In this document: one piece after another, positions 12,601-22,880 of the stretch
How the letters are laid out: each line of letters begins with the position of its first letter
Numbering within the stretch: the first letter of the stretch is position 1
Source: Eucalyptus grandis
Lineage: Eukaryota > Streptophyta > Magnoliopsida > Myrtales > Myrtaceae
DNA length: 64,000 nucleotides
Assembly: GCF_016545825.1 (NCBI RefSeq)
Contig: NC_052614.1
Location: 56,551,864 to 56,615,863 of the forward strand
Direction: 5' to 3'
Program-made: the position numbers and the translations under genes
The notes under the pieces: generated by a model
What the model was told of the DNA's origin: nothing
The model's input: only the letters and a program-made list of their open reading frames with translations
Databases searched by the model: none

Positions 12601-12849
12601 CAATGGACAGACTTATAAATGGACAAATTTAGCAATAAACATAATCAACAAATGAGTGGATTTGATAGGAATTAGATTCAAATTCAGTAAAATCTGCCTG
12701 AACCAATAAGAAGACTTATCAACGAACAGATTCACAAGTTGGTAGAATCAGAAAGTGAATAGACTCATCAATAAATAGATTCGAGCAGACTCACAAATGG
12801 ACATATTCTGTTTTAGGAAATTTCAGCAGAAATAAGTGAAAACAAACAG

Positions 12850-13670
12850 ATTCTAACTGGTAGAATTCCGGTAGAATAAAGCAGAATAAACAAGCAATGG
12901 ATCATCAAGATAATTACGGCAAAACGATTAGATTCTAACTACTCATAATGAAGCATAAAGAAGCAGAACGAATATGCAATGGGCTGTCAAGACAAATATA
13001 GCAAAATGACAAATTCTAACTATCTAAAATGAGGTAGAAAGAAGCAAAACAAACATGCAATAAGTCATTAAGACAAAGATGTCAGAATGACTAGACTCTA
13101 ACTATCCATAATGAGGTACAAAGAAATAGGATGAACATGCAGTAAGTCATCAAGACAAAGATGGCAGAATGACTCTATTTTAACCACATGGAATGAGATA
13201 GAAAGAAGCAAAATGAATATACAATAAGTCGTCAAGACAAAGATTGCAGAATAGCTAGATTCTAACTACAAAGTATGAGGTAAAAATAAGCAGAACGCAT
13301 ATGTAATGGATTATCAAAACAAATAAAACATAAGGATAAGATTTTAACTACCCAAAATAAGACAGAAAGAAGTAAAATGAACATATAATAAGTCACCAGG
13401 ACAAATATGGCAAAATGATCAGATTCTAACTACCCAAAATGAGGTGAAAAGAAGCAAAACGAGCATGCAATTGGTTACCAAGACAAAGGTGGCAGAACAA
13501 CCAAATACTAATTATCCGAAATGAGGTAGAAAGAAGTAGAACAAACATGCACTGTGTCACCAATATAAAGATGGTAGAACAGCTGGATTCTAACTACTCA
13601 GAATGAGCTAGAGAGAAGTAGAACAAATATGTAGTAGATTACCAAGGAAAATACAGCATAATGACCGTAT
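12850..13670. repeat. 82 bp minisatellite, about ten copies
   Basis: The anchor ATTCTAAC and its variants occur at 12932, 13013, 13095, 13177, 13259, 13341, 13423, 13505 and 13587. Spacing is 81-82 bp throughout. Each unit also carries AATGAGGTAGAAAGAAG and TCAAGACAAAGATGGCAGAA words. Copies are roughly 75-85% alike, so the array is old, yet the spacing has hardly drifted. The period is not a multiple of three, so it is unlikely to be coding. Confidence 0.9.
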
Positions 13671-13679
13671 TCTTGAAAG

Positions 13680-15015
13680 TGCTAATATGAACACCTAGAG
13701 GGGGGTGACTAGGTGTGAAGAAAATTTTTCGCAGAGAACAGTAGAAGTATTTTTTTTTTTTTTTTTTGAATATGAGTTTGATGAATAACAGACTTTTGAA
13801 ACTGAGTCTGAAGAATAACAAACTTTGAGCGAGTTCAGACTTTAGCAGTTAAATAGAACTACGAACAAAATAAAGGAGTTTAGGGACGAGAATAAGAACA
13901 CAAGGTTTAGAGTGGTTCGGCTTAGATCAAGCCTACGTCCACTCTCCCATGCTAATAGCCTTCTAGCTGGATTCCACTATGTAATCAACAAGAGATTACA
14001 ACTTTGAGTGCAAACACTTAGTAGTAGATCACAGAGTGCAAACACTTAATAGTCGATCACACTATCTCATTAAGTCACTCTTTTGGTATTTCTCTCATGA
14101 TCACAAACATTTAAGCTCACCAAAGACAAGTGTATGATCGAAGTTTGCTCAGACTTTGGAATTATAAATTCTAGGCTCCGTCTCTTACTTGCTCATCAGT
14201 CATTGATCTCCTTAAATACTCCTCCACTTCCAAACTAGCCGCTGGATAGTATCTTGAGGATCGTCTTCCAATCTACCCATTGGACATATCTGTATCAAGA
14301 AGATTTGGTAGCCGTTGAGTGATAGAAGTAGAATCCCAAATTGATTCCGATCGTCCATACAAATAGAATCTTGGTTTCCATAAGTAGAGCTTCTTCGTAT
14401 AGAAAGTTCTTCTCTTTAAGATCCAATTGTCAATCAGTTAGATTGAGTCAATCAAATCAATCTTGATGTAGAATCCAAACCAGATTACTAGCCGTTATAT
14501 GATTGGGGCTTGTGTTATGTTATGTCGAGTTGTTTCGCTCTAAATCTGCTTCGTACTGAATCTGTTACGTTCTGGATGTAAAGTCTGGGAGTAATAGACT
14601 TTACAATCTGAGTCTGAGTGCAATAGACTTTACAATTTGGACGTCATTTTGAACATATTATGCTTCTAAACATATTTAGCTTTAAGGTCTGAACACAGTC
14701 TGAATAAGTTCAGCTTTAGCATAAAGTCTGTCTTCTGGTTCTTCATTCACGTTCGGTCTAGAATTTGTTAGAGTGAGCAGACTTCTGATGTAGAACGGAC
14801 TTTGACACTAAAGTCCGGCAGTCTTCAGACTTTGACACAGAAGTCTGGAAATCTTCAAAATATACTTTGGACATGTGTTACGTTCAGTCTTCTAGCCGTC
14901 TTCAGACTTTGACAATATCCTTTATATGTTCTATCATCTGTGTGGTCTATAACTTAACCATTAAACACGTTAGTAGCCTGTCATATTCAAAACATCATAA
15001 GGGATTTCCCTAGCA
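13680..15015 (-). mobile_element. Copia left LTR (3' LTR of the minus-strand element)
   Basis: Plus-strand start TGCTAATATGAACACC and end CCCTAGCA pair with the better-kept TGTTAG...CTAACA termini of the LTR at 18077-19401. The two copies are colinear over their whole length (1336 and 1325 bp) with many substitutions. On the minus strand a purine tract (AAAAAGGGGGAGAT) adjoins its outer edge, as expected at a 3' LTR. The five bases before it are GAAAG, but no matching right-hand duplication exists because the right side is lost. Confidence 0.85.
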
Positions 15016-15031
15016 ATCTCCCCCTTTTTGA
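15016..15031 (-). other. Polypurine tract of the Copia element
   Basis: On the minus strand this is a run of A then GGGGGAGAT immediately before the LTR terminus TGCTAG. This is the standard plus-strand priming site of Copia elements. A second purine-rich copy (GGGGGAGAGAAT on the minus strand) lies near 15211. Confidence 0.75.
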
Positions 15032-16260
15032 TGATGATAAAACAATCTCGAATATGCAGATGTGCAATCATGCTTTTAAAGATAATAATAAATCAAGGCA
15101 ATCTTAAAAAATAGTGTAATTCAAGATAGCAAATAGATTAAGAATATAATTATATATGTAAAGATAATCGCAGCTCAATAAATATCAACACATATGCATA
15201 TTTATATTCTCTCCCCCATTTTGTTATAATCAAAAAGCGATAAAAAGTATCACGTAGAGAATATAAAAAACGATAAATATATCTTGCATGAAATACAATT
15301 TTCAAAAAATCAACTTTGACAAAGTAAGTCGAATATCAAAGATATGTAATATAGCCCACTTCAGTCATATATATAAGCAAATATCCAATAAAAATCACGG
15401 ATGCATTATAAAATTCACTTGTCCTTTTTGTCATAATAAAATGATAATATCAATAAGAGATTTATTAATGACAAAAGGTAAGAAGAGATGCACTAACCGG
15501 ATTTTGTAGAACTTAAATTCGTATGCATTTACCTTTTCCTTCCTTCCATAACAAGATCATGATCAATCCAAAAAGATTTTTCCATAATTGATCAAAGCTC
15601 CCCCTCAATTTGTTGCCTTTTGAGATGATCATGATTCTTTCCTTTTTCTTGGATTCACTTTCTCTCCCTTTTGTACGTCACATAAGGGATTTCCTCAATA
15701 ATTTGCAAATTTTTTTGATTGTATCAAAATCTGTATAGATTCGCGACCATTCTTCCCTTATTGAATTTCCTGCAATCAACTCGATTCCTTTTTGGTATCC
15801 ATCAATTCGGATCCTTCCATTTCATTAGAGTAAAATAGAAAATCTTCATAGATAATGAAATATTCTTTCTTAACTCATCATAACATGTTATTTAAGGAAA
15901 TAATATTATGCACAATATTATCTTGAAAAAGAAATTCTCACTTACTCAAAGCACAATAAAATCAGGGACAATGAAATCCCTTGAGTATCTAGGAATATAT
16001 TGCATAATAAATTAATATCACGTAAAACAGATTTTTATTTGGTAAAATATGATAAAATCTGAGAGTATGAAATCAAACCAAATAAATTCATTTGTCTCTA
16101 AGCAAAATATCAAAAAATGATCATACGTATTATATCAAATCTCAACTCACAAATCACAAAACAAATCACACGATTCTTTCTTCAATAAAACAAATCAAAG
16201 AATACGGTCAAAGTCCAAATCAAATTGAAAAAAAAAAAATGTATCCCTCACCAAATTTTC
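15032..16260 (-). other. Copia internal region without polymerase
   Basis: This part should hold protease, integrase, reverse transcriptase and RNase H, but it is only about 1.2 kb of AT-rich sequence with no recognisable pol motif in any frame. The element therefore appears non-autonomous: gag is joined almost directly to the 3' untranslated part. Confidence 0.6.
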
Positions 16261-16269
16261 TTTCTTCTC

Positions 16270-18008
16270 TCCCTTTATTTCCTGCAAAAACAACTTATAT
16301 TTTCTTTGGTATCTAGATTTCCTTGGGTCCATGAGAGTTAGTGCAATAAGCAGTCTTTGTCCATTCCTTCTTAACAGGTCTCCAAACCATAGGACATTCT
16401 TTCTCAAAGTGTTTTGAGCTATTGTACTTAGAACATTTGAGAGCACTTCGCCCAACAGGTTTTACAAAGACATTTTGAAAATGATTCCTCTAAAAAGTTT
16501 TTGTAGGCCTTTGTTTGATTCTTTCCTTCACTTTTGGAAAATCAACTAGAGGAATAGTTTCAGAAGTCATTCCCAAGCCTGATTTGTTAAAGTAGGGTCT
16601 TTGTATTAAAAGAATCTTTTCCAACTTCTCAGATCCTATTGAAAATCTTTTGAAATATTTGAAATGTCATTTTTCAAAAATGTATTTTCTTTTGAAAGAG
16701 AGTATGAATTTTCTTTTAAAGTAACAAAACTTTTATCTAACTTTTCAAACTTTTCTTTCCATAAAATTTCCTCTTGCTTCAGTGTAGAATTCTCTCCTTT
16801 TTAGCTCGAAAATCCTCTTGAAGAGGTTTTGAGACTAAGACACAGTTCATTAATGTATTTCGAGACTTTAGTAGGGATTTTTAAATTACTTACCTTGATT
16901 TCACTCTCAGTCTGAGTTTATATCTATTTGGAGTCTAAGTCTGATTTTGATTTTGCCATTAGACAAATATTGGTATAATCTTCATCACTTTTTTTTTTCA
17001 TTCGGTATCACTCCATGTCTCTGCCTTGAGAGTCTTCCTGCATTTCTCAGCTTTTCCTTTCTTTTTCTTCAACCTGGGACAATTGGGTCTGATGTATCCA
17101 TTTTTCTTGCATTCAAAACAGATTATATCTTTATTGGCTTCATCATCCTCAATTGATTTGTTTTGAAACTTTCGAGTGCTTTGTTTCTTCCAATTGAATC
17201 TTCTTCCCTTTTTGTTCAGTTTCCTGAACCTCTTTATCATAAGAGCTAACTCTTATCATCCATATCATCTTCAGAATCTGTAACATCAGAATAATCGTTA
17301 GATCTCAAAACAATTGACTTCTTACCTTTTGGGATCTTCTTTTTCGTTGATTTGCTTCACTTCATAGGATTGAGGTGTGCCAACCAATTCGTCTACAGAA
17401 AGTGGGATAATCCTTTGTGCTTCCTTTATCGATGTCTTTACGTGATTCTAGTCTTTGGAGAGTCCGCGTAGCAATTTGTTAACCTTTATGGATCCTGAGA
17501 TTGGTTGTCCTTGATACTCTAGACCATTTACAATTTCTGTAAAACGAGTAAACATGTTAGTGATAGATTCTCCTCGCTTCATCTTGAAGGCTTCATACTG
17601 TCCGAGTAGAATATTGATCATTGTTTCTTTCACTCGATTAGTTCCTTCATAGGTAATGTGCAGCCTATCCCAGACTTCTTTAGCTGTTTCACAATAAGAT
17701 ATTTTGTTATACTCAGGAGGAGATAATTCACAATATAAGGAGTAAATTGCTTTAGCATCAAGAGCTTGTCTCTTGGTTATTTCTTCTTGAGTCATCTCGC
17801 CAGCGTCTGCAACTTCTTTTCCCTTTTCTGAAACCGATGTAACTTTAGGAATAATTCATTTTTCTACCACATCCCATTCCAGAGGATCTTTCGATCTTAG
17901 GAATGCCTTCATCTTGTTTTTCCATATGTTGTATTCCTTTCCATTGAAATAAGGCGGTCTGGTGTTGCTTTGGCCTTCAACCAAACCTGGAGCCAACGTA
18001 CAAGCCAT
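16270..18008 (-). pseudogene. Copia gag polyprotein remnant
   Basis: From the ATG at 18008 the minus-strand frame gives a short N-terminal block with the W-N-x-W-K-x-K-M-type signature of DUF4219, then a UBN2-type gag region (17795-17448) with A-K-E-V-W-D-R-L and Y-E-A-F-K-M-K-x-G-E-S. A zinc knuckle at about 17079-17120 reads C-x2-C-x4-Y-x4-C, with Tyr where His is expected. A second Cys-containing segment near 16370-16455 is followed by N-x-H-G-P-K-E-I-x-I-P-K, typical of the stretch just before the protease. Several stops and frame changes break it. Gag packages element RNA in cytoplasmic particles; here it is dead. Confidence 0.8.
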
Positions 18009-18055
18009 AGATCTTTAACTTAGAAGTAAAAACACTTCAATTAAATGAATACACA

Positions 18056-18068
18056 GGCTCTGATACCA
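18056..18068 (-). other. Primer-binding site (initiator tRNA-Met)
   Basis: The reverse complement reads TGGTATCAGAGCC, the usual tRNA-iMet primer-binding site of plant LTR elements. It lies 8 bases from the inner end of the LTR at 18077, which fixes the element on the minus strand. Confidence 0.85.
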
Positions 18069-18076
18069 ATTAAAAG

Positions 18077-19401
18077 TGTTAGTATGAACACCTAGAGAGG
18101 GTTGAATAGGTGTGAAGAAATTTTTTCGTAAAGAATAGTAGAAATATTTTTCTTTTGAATTCGAGTCTGATGAACAACAGACTTTTGAAACTGAGTCTGA
18201 AGAATAACAAACTTTGAGCGAGTTTAGACTTTAGTAGTTAAATAGAACTACAAACAAAATAAAGGAGCTTAGGGATGAGAATAAGAACATAAGGCTTATA
18301 ATGGTTCGGCTTAGATTAAAACTATCTCCACTCTCCCATGCTAACAGCCTTTTAGCTAGATTCCATAATGTGATCAACAAGAGATTACAACTTTGAGTAC
18401 AAACACTTAGTAGTAGATCACACTATCTCACTAAGTCACTCTTTTGATATTTCTCTCATGATCACAAATGTTTAAGCTCACTAAAGACAAGTGTATGATC
18501 GAAGTTCGCTTAGACTTTGGAATTATAAATTCTAGGCTTTGTCTGTTACTTGCTCATCGGTCCTTGATCTCCTTAAATATTCCTCCACTTCCAAACTAGC
18601 CGTTGGACAGTATCTTGAGAATTGTCTTCCAATCTACCCATTGGACAGATCTGTATTAAAAATATTTGGTAGCCGTTGAGTGATAGAAGTAGAATCCCAA
18701 ATTGATTCCAATCGTCCATACAAACAGAATCTTGGTTTCCATAAGTAGAGCTTCTTCGTATAGAAAGTTCTTGTCTTCAAGATTCAATTGTCAATCAATT
18801 AGATTGAGTCAATCAAATCAATCTTGATGTAGAATCCAAACCAGATTACTAGCCGTTAGATGATTGGGGCTTGTGTTACGTTCTGTCGAATTGTTTCGTT
18901 CTGAATATGCTTCTTTCTGAATCTGCTACGTTCTGGATATAAAGTCTGAGAGTAATAGACTTCACAATCTGAGTTTGAGTGCAATAGATTTTACAATCTG
19001 GATGTCAGTCTGAACATATTTAGCTTTAAGGTCTGAACACAATCTGAATAAGTTCAACTTCAGAATAGAGTTTGTCTTATGGTTTAGCTTCAGCATATAG
19101 TTTGTCTTCTGGTTCTTCATTCACGTTCAGTCTGGAATTTGTCAGAGTGAGCAAACTTCTGATGTAGAATGGACTTTGACACTAAAGTTTTGCAGTCTTC
19201 AGATTTTGACACAGAAGTCTGGAAATCTTGAAAATATACTTTGGACATGTGTTACGTTCAGTCTTCTTGCTATCTTCAGACTTTGACAATATCATTTACT
19301 TGTTCTATCATCTGTGTGGTCTATTACTTAACCATTAAATACGTTAGTAGCCTTTGATTTATTTTGTCATATTCAAAACATCATAAGGGATTTTCCTAAC
19401 A
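18077..19401 (-). mobile_element. Copia shared LTR
   Basis: The termini TGTTAG...CTAACA are perfect. On its left side is a primer-binding site, which makes it the 5' LTR of the element to the left. On its right side is a polypurine tract (minus strand AAAAGGGGGAGAT, 19402-19414), which also makes it the 3' LTR of an element to the right. One LTR therefore serves two elements in tandem. Confidence 0.85.
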
Positions 19402-19868
19402 ATCTCCCCCTTTTCGATGATGACAAAACAATCTCTGAATATGCAAATGTGTAATCATGCTTTTAAAGATAATAATAAATCAGGGCAATATTAAAGAATA
19501 ATGTAATTCAAGATACAAAATAGATTGAGGATATAATCATATATGTAAAGATAATCGCAGCTCAATAAATATCAACACATATGCATATTTATATTCTCTC
19601 CCCCTTTTTGTCATTATCAAAAAGCGATAAAAAGTATCACGTAGAGAATATAAAAAATGATAAATATATCTTGCATGAAATACAATTTCCAAAAAATCAG
19701 CTTTTACAAAGTAAGACGAATATCAAAGATATGTAATATAGCTCAGTGCGATAATATATATCAGCAAATATCCAATAAAAATCACGGATGCATTATAAAA
19801 TTCACTTATCCTTTTTATCATAATAAAATGATAATATCAATAAGAGATTTGTTAATGACAAAAGGTAA
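19402..19868 (-). mobile_element. Truncated second Copia internal region
   Basis: This is colinear with 15016-15481, the 3' end of the internal region of the first Copia copy, including both purine tracts. Homology stops abruptly at GGTAA, five bases before the terminus of gypsy LTR A, so the rest of the second element has been lost. Confidence 0.8.
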
Positions 19869-20127
19869 TAAGGTGTGTTAAAGCCTCTAATTAGGTAATA
19901 AAATTTCCTATGGCTTATGATTTAGCCATTAGTCTCTTTTTAAGATTAGGTGATTTGTGCTTGTGTTTATGAGATTTTTTAAATTTGATAGATTAATCTA
20001 TGCTTGGCCATGCACTTTATGGATTAAATTCCTATAAATAAAATGTCACAAGACTTTGGCCATGTGGAATTTAAAATTTAAAATTCATAGAAGAAATTAT
20101 AAAAAGGAAAATTTAAATTTTATTAGG

Positions 20128-20245
20128 ATGGGCCTTAGGCCCATTGGGCTAAGCTTTAGTGGGCCAAGCTAGTCGGCCCAATTAGGCCTGCAAGTGGGGG
20201 CTGTCGACCGGCCCAAGCCCAAAAGCCCAAGCCCAAAAGCCCATT
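20128..20245 (+). promoter_or_regulatory. Cluster of TGGGCC/GGCCCA motifs in LTR A
   Basis: At least five TGGGCC, TGGGCT or GGCCCA words fall within 120 bp, about 100-200 bp upstream of a TATA-like AATAAAAGG (about 20353). In plants, TGGGCY (site II) elements are bound by TCP factors in promoters of growth-related genes. The same cluster is present in both LTRs of element D (40830-40895 and 48835-48895). A promoter role is inference. Confidence 0.55.
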
Positions 20246-20367
20246 ATGAAGACAAGTGGCAAGAGGTCTTCATGCATTGGCTTAGAGAGGGATGGCATGC
20301 ATTGGCCATTGGTGAGGCAACCTAATCATTGCAAATGATTAGGAAATGGGGGAATAAAAGGGAAGAA

Positions 20368-20398
20368 GAGAGAGAGAGTGGCCGGTTGCTTTGTTCGG

Positions 20399-20450
<52 letters not shown>

Positions 20451-20473
20451 TTTCGCGAGAGAGAGAGAGTGGC
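20368..20473 (+). repeat. (GA)n microsatellite in LTR A leader
   Basis: A nearly pure (GA)n tract of about 50 bases (from about 20402), with shorter GA runs on both sides. It is followed by a GC-rich CCGCCG segment. LTR D carries a shorter GA-rich leader at the same place (41085-41135). ORFs through it are Arg-Glu or Ser-Leu repeats and are not coding. Confidence 0.9.
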
Positions 20474-20689
20474 CGAGAGGGAGGAGAAGCCGAGAGGAGG
20501 AGCCGCCGTTCGCCGCCGTAATCACCGCCGTGTGCCGTCGTCCGTTCGGTGTAGAGGCAAGTTGGAGTCCTCTTGCTGCTCTTGCATGTGTGTGTTACAT
20601 GTATGTTGTAGAAAAGTCGAATTTTGGGTGATTAGGAGGGAAAACCGAAGCTTGGATGACTTGTTCTTGTGTGATGTTGCTGTTTTCGT

Positions 20690-21620
20690 TTGAATCCGCC
20701 CGAGTCAGAATTTTGTGAGCTTGCATGCGTGTTTAGAGTTAGATTTTGGCTTTAATATATTCATAAAAGTTGTAGCTAACATCTTAAAATACAACATACT
20801 CAAATTTTGTGTAAAATGATGGATATTTGAGGGGTCAAACTCTCATCCTACGGAGATGCTAGATCTGGAATGTTTTCGCATGAACTGTTCGAGACAGAAC
20901 TTTGTAAGAGCTTGCATGCATATTTTGAGTTCGATTTTGACTTTGATCTCTTCATGAAAGTTGTATCTAACATCTTAAACCACAACATACGAAAATTTGG
21001 TGTAAACTTATGGAGATTTAAGGGGTTAAACTCTCATCCTACGGAGACCTCAGATCCGGAACGATTTCACTGACCTTTTGATGGATTTGTGGTTGCATGT
21101 TGAGTTTTGATAAGAATATCTCTTCGGTTTCTCCAATAAAGTTGTAGGGGACATCTTAAAATACAACATACTCAAATTTGAAGTAAAATGAACAAGTATA
21201 ACCTAGTAAATTGACTGAATCTTGGAGACGGTAATTCTGGAGATGTAGTACAGGACACTCGAGACTTCATGGACCTAAACGACGACTATACTCTGGATTT
21301 TTGACTTAGATCTCTTCATGAATTTTGTATAAAACAGCTTTATGTAAAACATATCCAAATTTCAGAGGAAAAGAAGAAGGATTGGTAGGTGAAAACTCAG
21401 TATTTCGGAGAAGCATGCACTGGACGACTCGGTGTTAGATCCAGAAGCTTCGTGTGACTGTAGAAAATAATATAAAAGAATCTGACTTGGAAGTCTTCAT
21501 TAAAAATGTACGTTAGTGTCTTGGCTATAACTCGGTAAAATTTCGTAATTTTGGAGGTCGTATGGATATTTTAATCAAATTATTTCGGAAACTGTGCATT
21601 CTGATTTCATCCGAAAATTT
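20690..21620. repeat. Degenerate ~180 bp repeats in LTR A
   Basis: A TTCATGAAAGTTGTA-type block followed by AACATCTTAAAAYACAACATACTC recurs near 20760, 20950, 21125, 21310 and 21500. Between these, a CTCATCCTACGGAGA / AGATCYGGAA block repeats. The same series exists in LTR C (about 36650-37190, minus) and in both D LTRs (41330-41960 and 49370-49990), so the repeats predate the spread of the family. Confidence 0.75.
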
Positions 21621-21861
21621 CATGCTATTTTGTGTAAATTATGGAATTGTGTGGAATTCCATTTTGGCCAAGTATTTTGCATGAAATCATTATCCTATTG
21701 TCTTGATTATCACTTGCCTTAATTTTTATGATTTTTGAGAATTATATAGATATTAAATTTAATATTTTTAAAAAGTGGCACAAGTTGGAATTTAAATAAA
21801 TGTAAAGGGGCATGATAAATGGATTATTTTAATTGGCATAAATTCCATTAAATTTTAAAGC

Positions 21862-22080
21862 CCTGGAGGTTTGTGCCCAGGGGGATGCCTCGTGATGCTA
21901 GTTGGGGTGTGAGATGCCCGGACAGGGAGTGTAAATGCCGGAAGCCTCGGAGGTCTTTGCCCGAGGGAATGCCTCGTGATGCCAGTTGGGGTGCGAGATG
22001 CCCGGAATGTGGGGGCCGGATGCACAGTGGCCTGGAATGGCTGAATGCCGGAGGTTTTCTCGCGATGCCAGGATGAGGCG
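21862..22080. repeat. GATGCC/GGCATC-rich repeat block in LTR A
   Basis: Two tandem units of about 100 bp (from 21864 and 21948), each with GGAGGT..TGCC, GATGCCTCGTGATGC, AGTTGGGGTGYGAGATGCCCGGA. A partial third follows. Equivalent blocks lie in LTRs C (34740-36060, minus), D (42385-42650 and 50463-50730) and E (12000-12190, minus). GC content jumps sharply against the AT-rich surroundings. No function is known to me. Confidence 0.75.
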
Positions 22081-22164
22081 CGAGTGTATAATATGAGATG
22101 AAATTGGTGATCCGAGGAAGGGTGACGTGGTGATCGAATGGAAAGTTAAAAAGTGGAAAATTGA

Positions 22165-22500
22165 ACCATGCATGATATGATATGACATGATGATGATGAT
22201 CACCTATGGCATGATGATATGCATGATATGATATGACATGCTGATGATGATCACCTATGGCATGATGATATGCATGATATGATATGACATGATGATGATG
22301 ATCACTTATGGCATGATGATATGCATGATAAGATGATGATATGCACATATGACATGATATGATGATGATGATGATGATGATGATGATGTGCACATATGAT
22401 ATGATATGATGACGTCATGATGACAATGATACGAGTATGACATGATGGTATGCATGTATGTGTTATGATTGTGATGACGATGCATGATAGTATATGTATG
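22165..22500. repeat. CATGATGATG repeats, 66 bp period, in LTR A
   Basis: Three near-identical 66 bp units with GATATGATATGACATGATG and ATCACCTATGGCATGATG, then a purer (GAT)n tract at about 22362-22388 and further ATGATG variants. Related, diverged arrays are at 34320-34640 in LTR C (as ATCATC), 42740-42930 and 50820-51030 in D. His- or Asp-rich ORFs across it are repeat artefacts. Confidence 0.85.
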
Positions 22501-22508
22501 GCTTTAAG

Positions 22509-22619
22509 GTAAGTAATGCCTGGAATGCATGTATGATTTGTATGATGCTTTGAGTGGCTATTGGATTCCTTTACTTGCTGAGTGGTCGTACTCACCCCTT
22601 TTGGGGACCAACATTTCAG
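22509..22619 (+). promoter_or_regulatory. Candidate short intron in LTR A
   Basis: The donor AAG/GTAAGT is a near-consensus plant site and the acceptor is ACATTTCAG. Inside, just before the acceptor, CCCCTTTTGGGG can form a short hairpin. Length is 111 bp. It lies directly upstream of a small ORF. The donor and acceptor positions are kept in LTRs C and D. Splicing is predicted, not shown. Confidence 0.5.
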
Positions 22620-22628
22620 ATTAGCAGC

Positions 22629-22880
22629 ATGCCGCTCCCTGCCGTCACACGGGGTGTGTTTTACGGTCTACCATCCGATGTCGAGGTTGAGTGTGAGGAG
22701 TTTGACTGTCCTTCTGTTCCTGGATTGACATATATTCGAGTGCGCTGTTTAGTCATGTAGGACGTAGGCCTGGCTGGGGGCCCGGTTGTCCAGGAGTTCA
22801 TCTCCGTCCACATTCGTCGCGATGGGGTGATGCGAGGGATGTTGCCGCCGCCACCGCCTGATGCACCGGGTTGGGTGTGA
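22629..22880 (+). pseudogene. LTR-encoded 83-codon ORF, LTR A copy (one stop)
   Basis: It starts MPLP, ten bases after the acceptor AG. The frame runs 83 codons to TGA at 22878 but carries a TAG at codon 44 (22758), where the copies in LTRs C and D have TAT (Tyr). Elsewhere it keeps the family residues: F11, G13-L-P, D17-V-E-V-E, P31-G-L, D45-V-G, H61-x2-RDG66 and the C-terminal PPPPPDAPGWV. The product, if made, would be a small soluble protein of unknown role. No signal peptide or membrane segment is evident. Confidence 0.6.

Larger units (their letters stand above)
11180..13679 (-). mobile_element. Gypsy-type LTR E, minus strand, interrupted
   Basis: The plus-strand start TGTGACATCCCG is the reverse complement of the terminus CGGGTGTCACA of LTR A at 23297, so this is the 3' end of a minus-strand LTR of a related family. 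Read on the minus strand the order matches the other gypsy LTRs: tandem repeats (13670-12350), a block rich in GGGATGCC/GGCATCC words (12190-12000), then a CTCACCC motif and a degraded small ORF (11727-11533). It is cut at 13679 by the Copia element. No PBS or internal region adjoins it. Confidence 0.65.

Noticed and set aside
12850..13670. CRISPR-like array of regular repeats
   Set aside because: The 82 bp units are diverged along their whole length with no repeat/spacer division, and this is a plant genome.
15209..15225. Second purine-rich tract as the true Copia polypurine tract
   Set aside because: The tract at 15016 directly adjoins the TG...CA LTR terminus, and the inverted termini match only there. 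The second tract may be an internal copy.
20322..20693. Arg-Glu and Ser-Leu repeat ORFs on both strands
   Set aside because: They are translations of the (GA)n microsatellite.
21848..22595. Long minus-strand His-rich ORFs
   Set aside because: They read through CATGATG and GATGCC repeats in LTR A; similar artefacts occur at 34437-35048 and 42293-42974.
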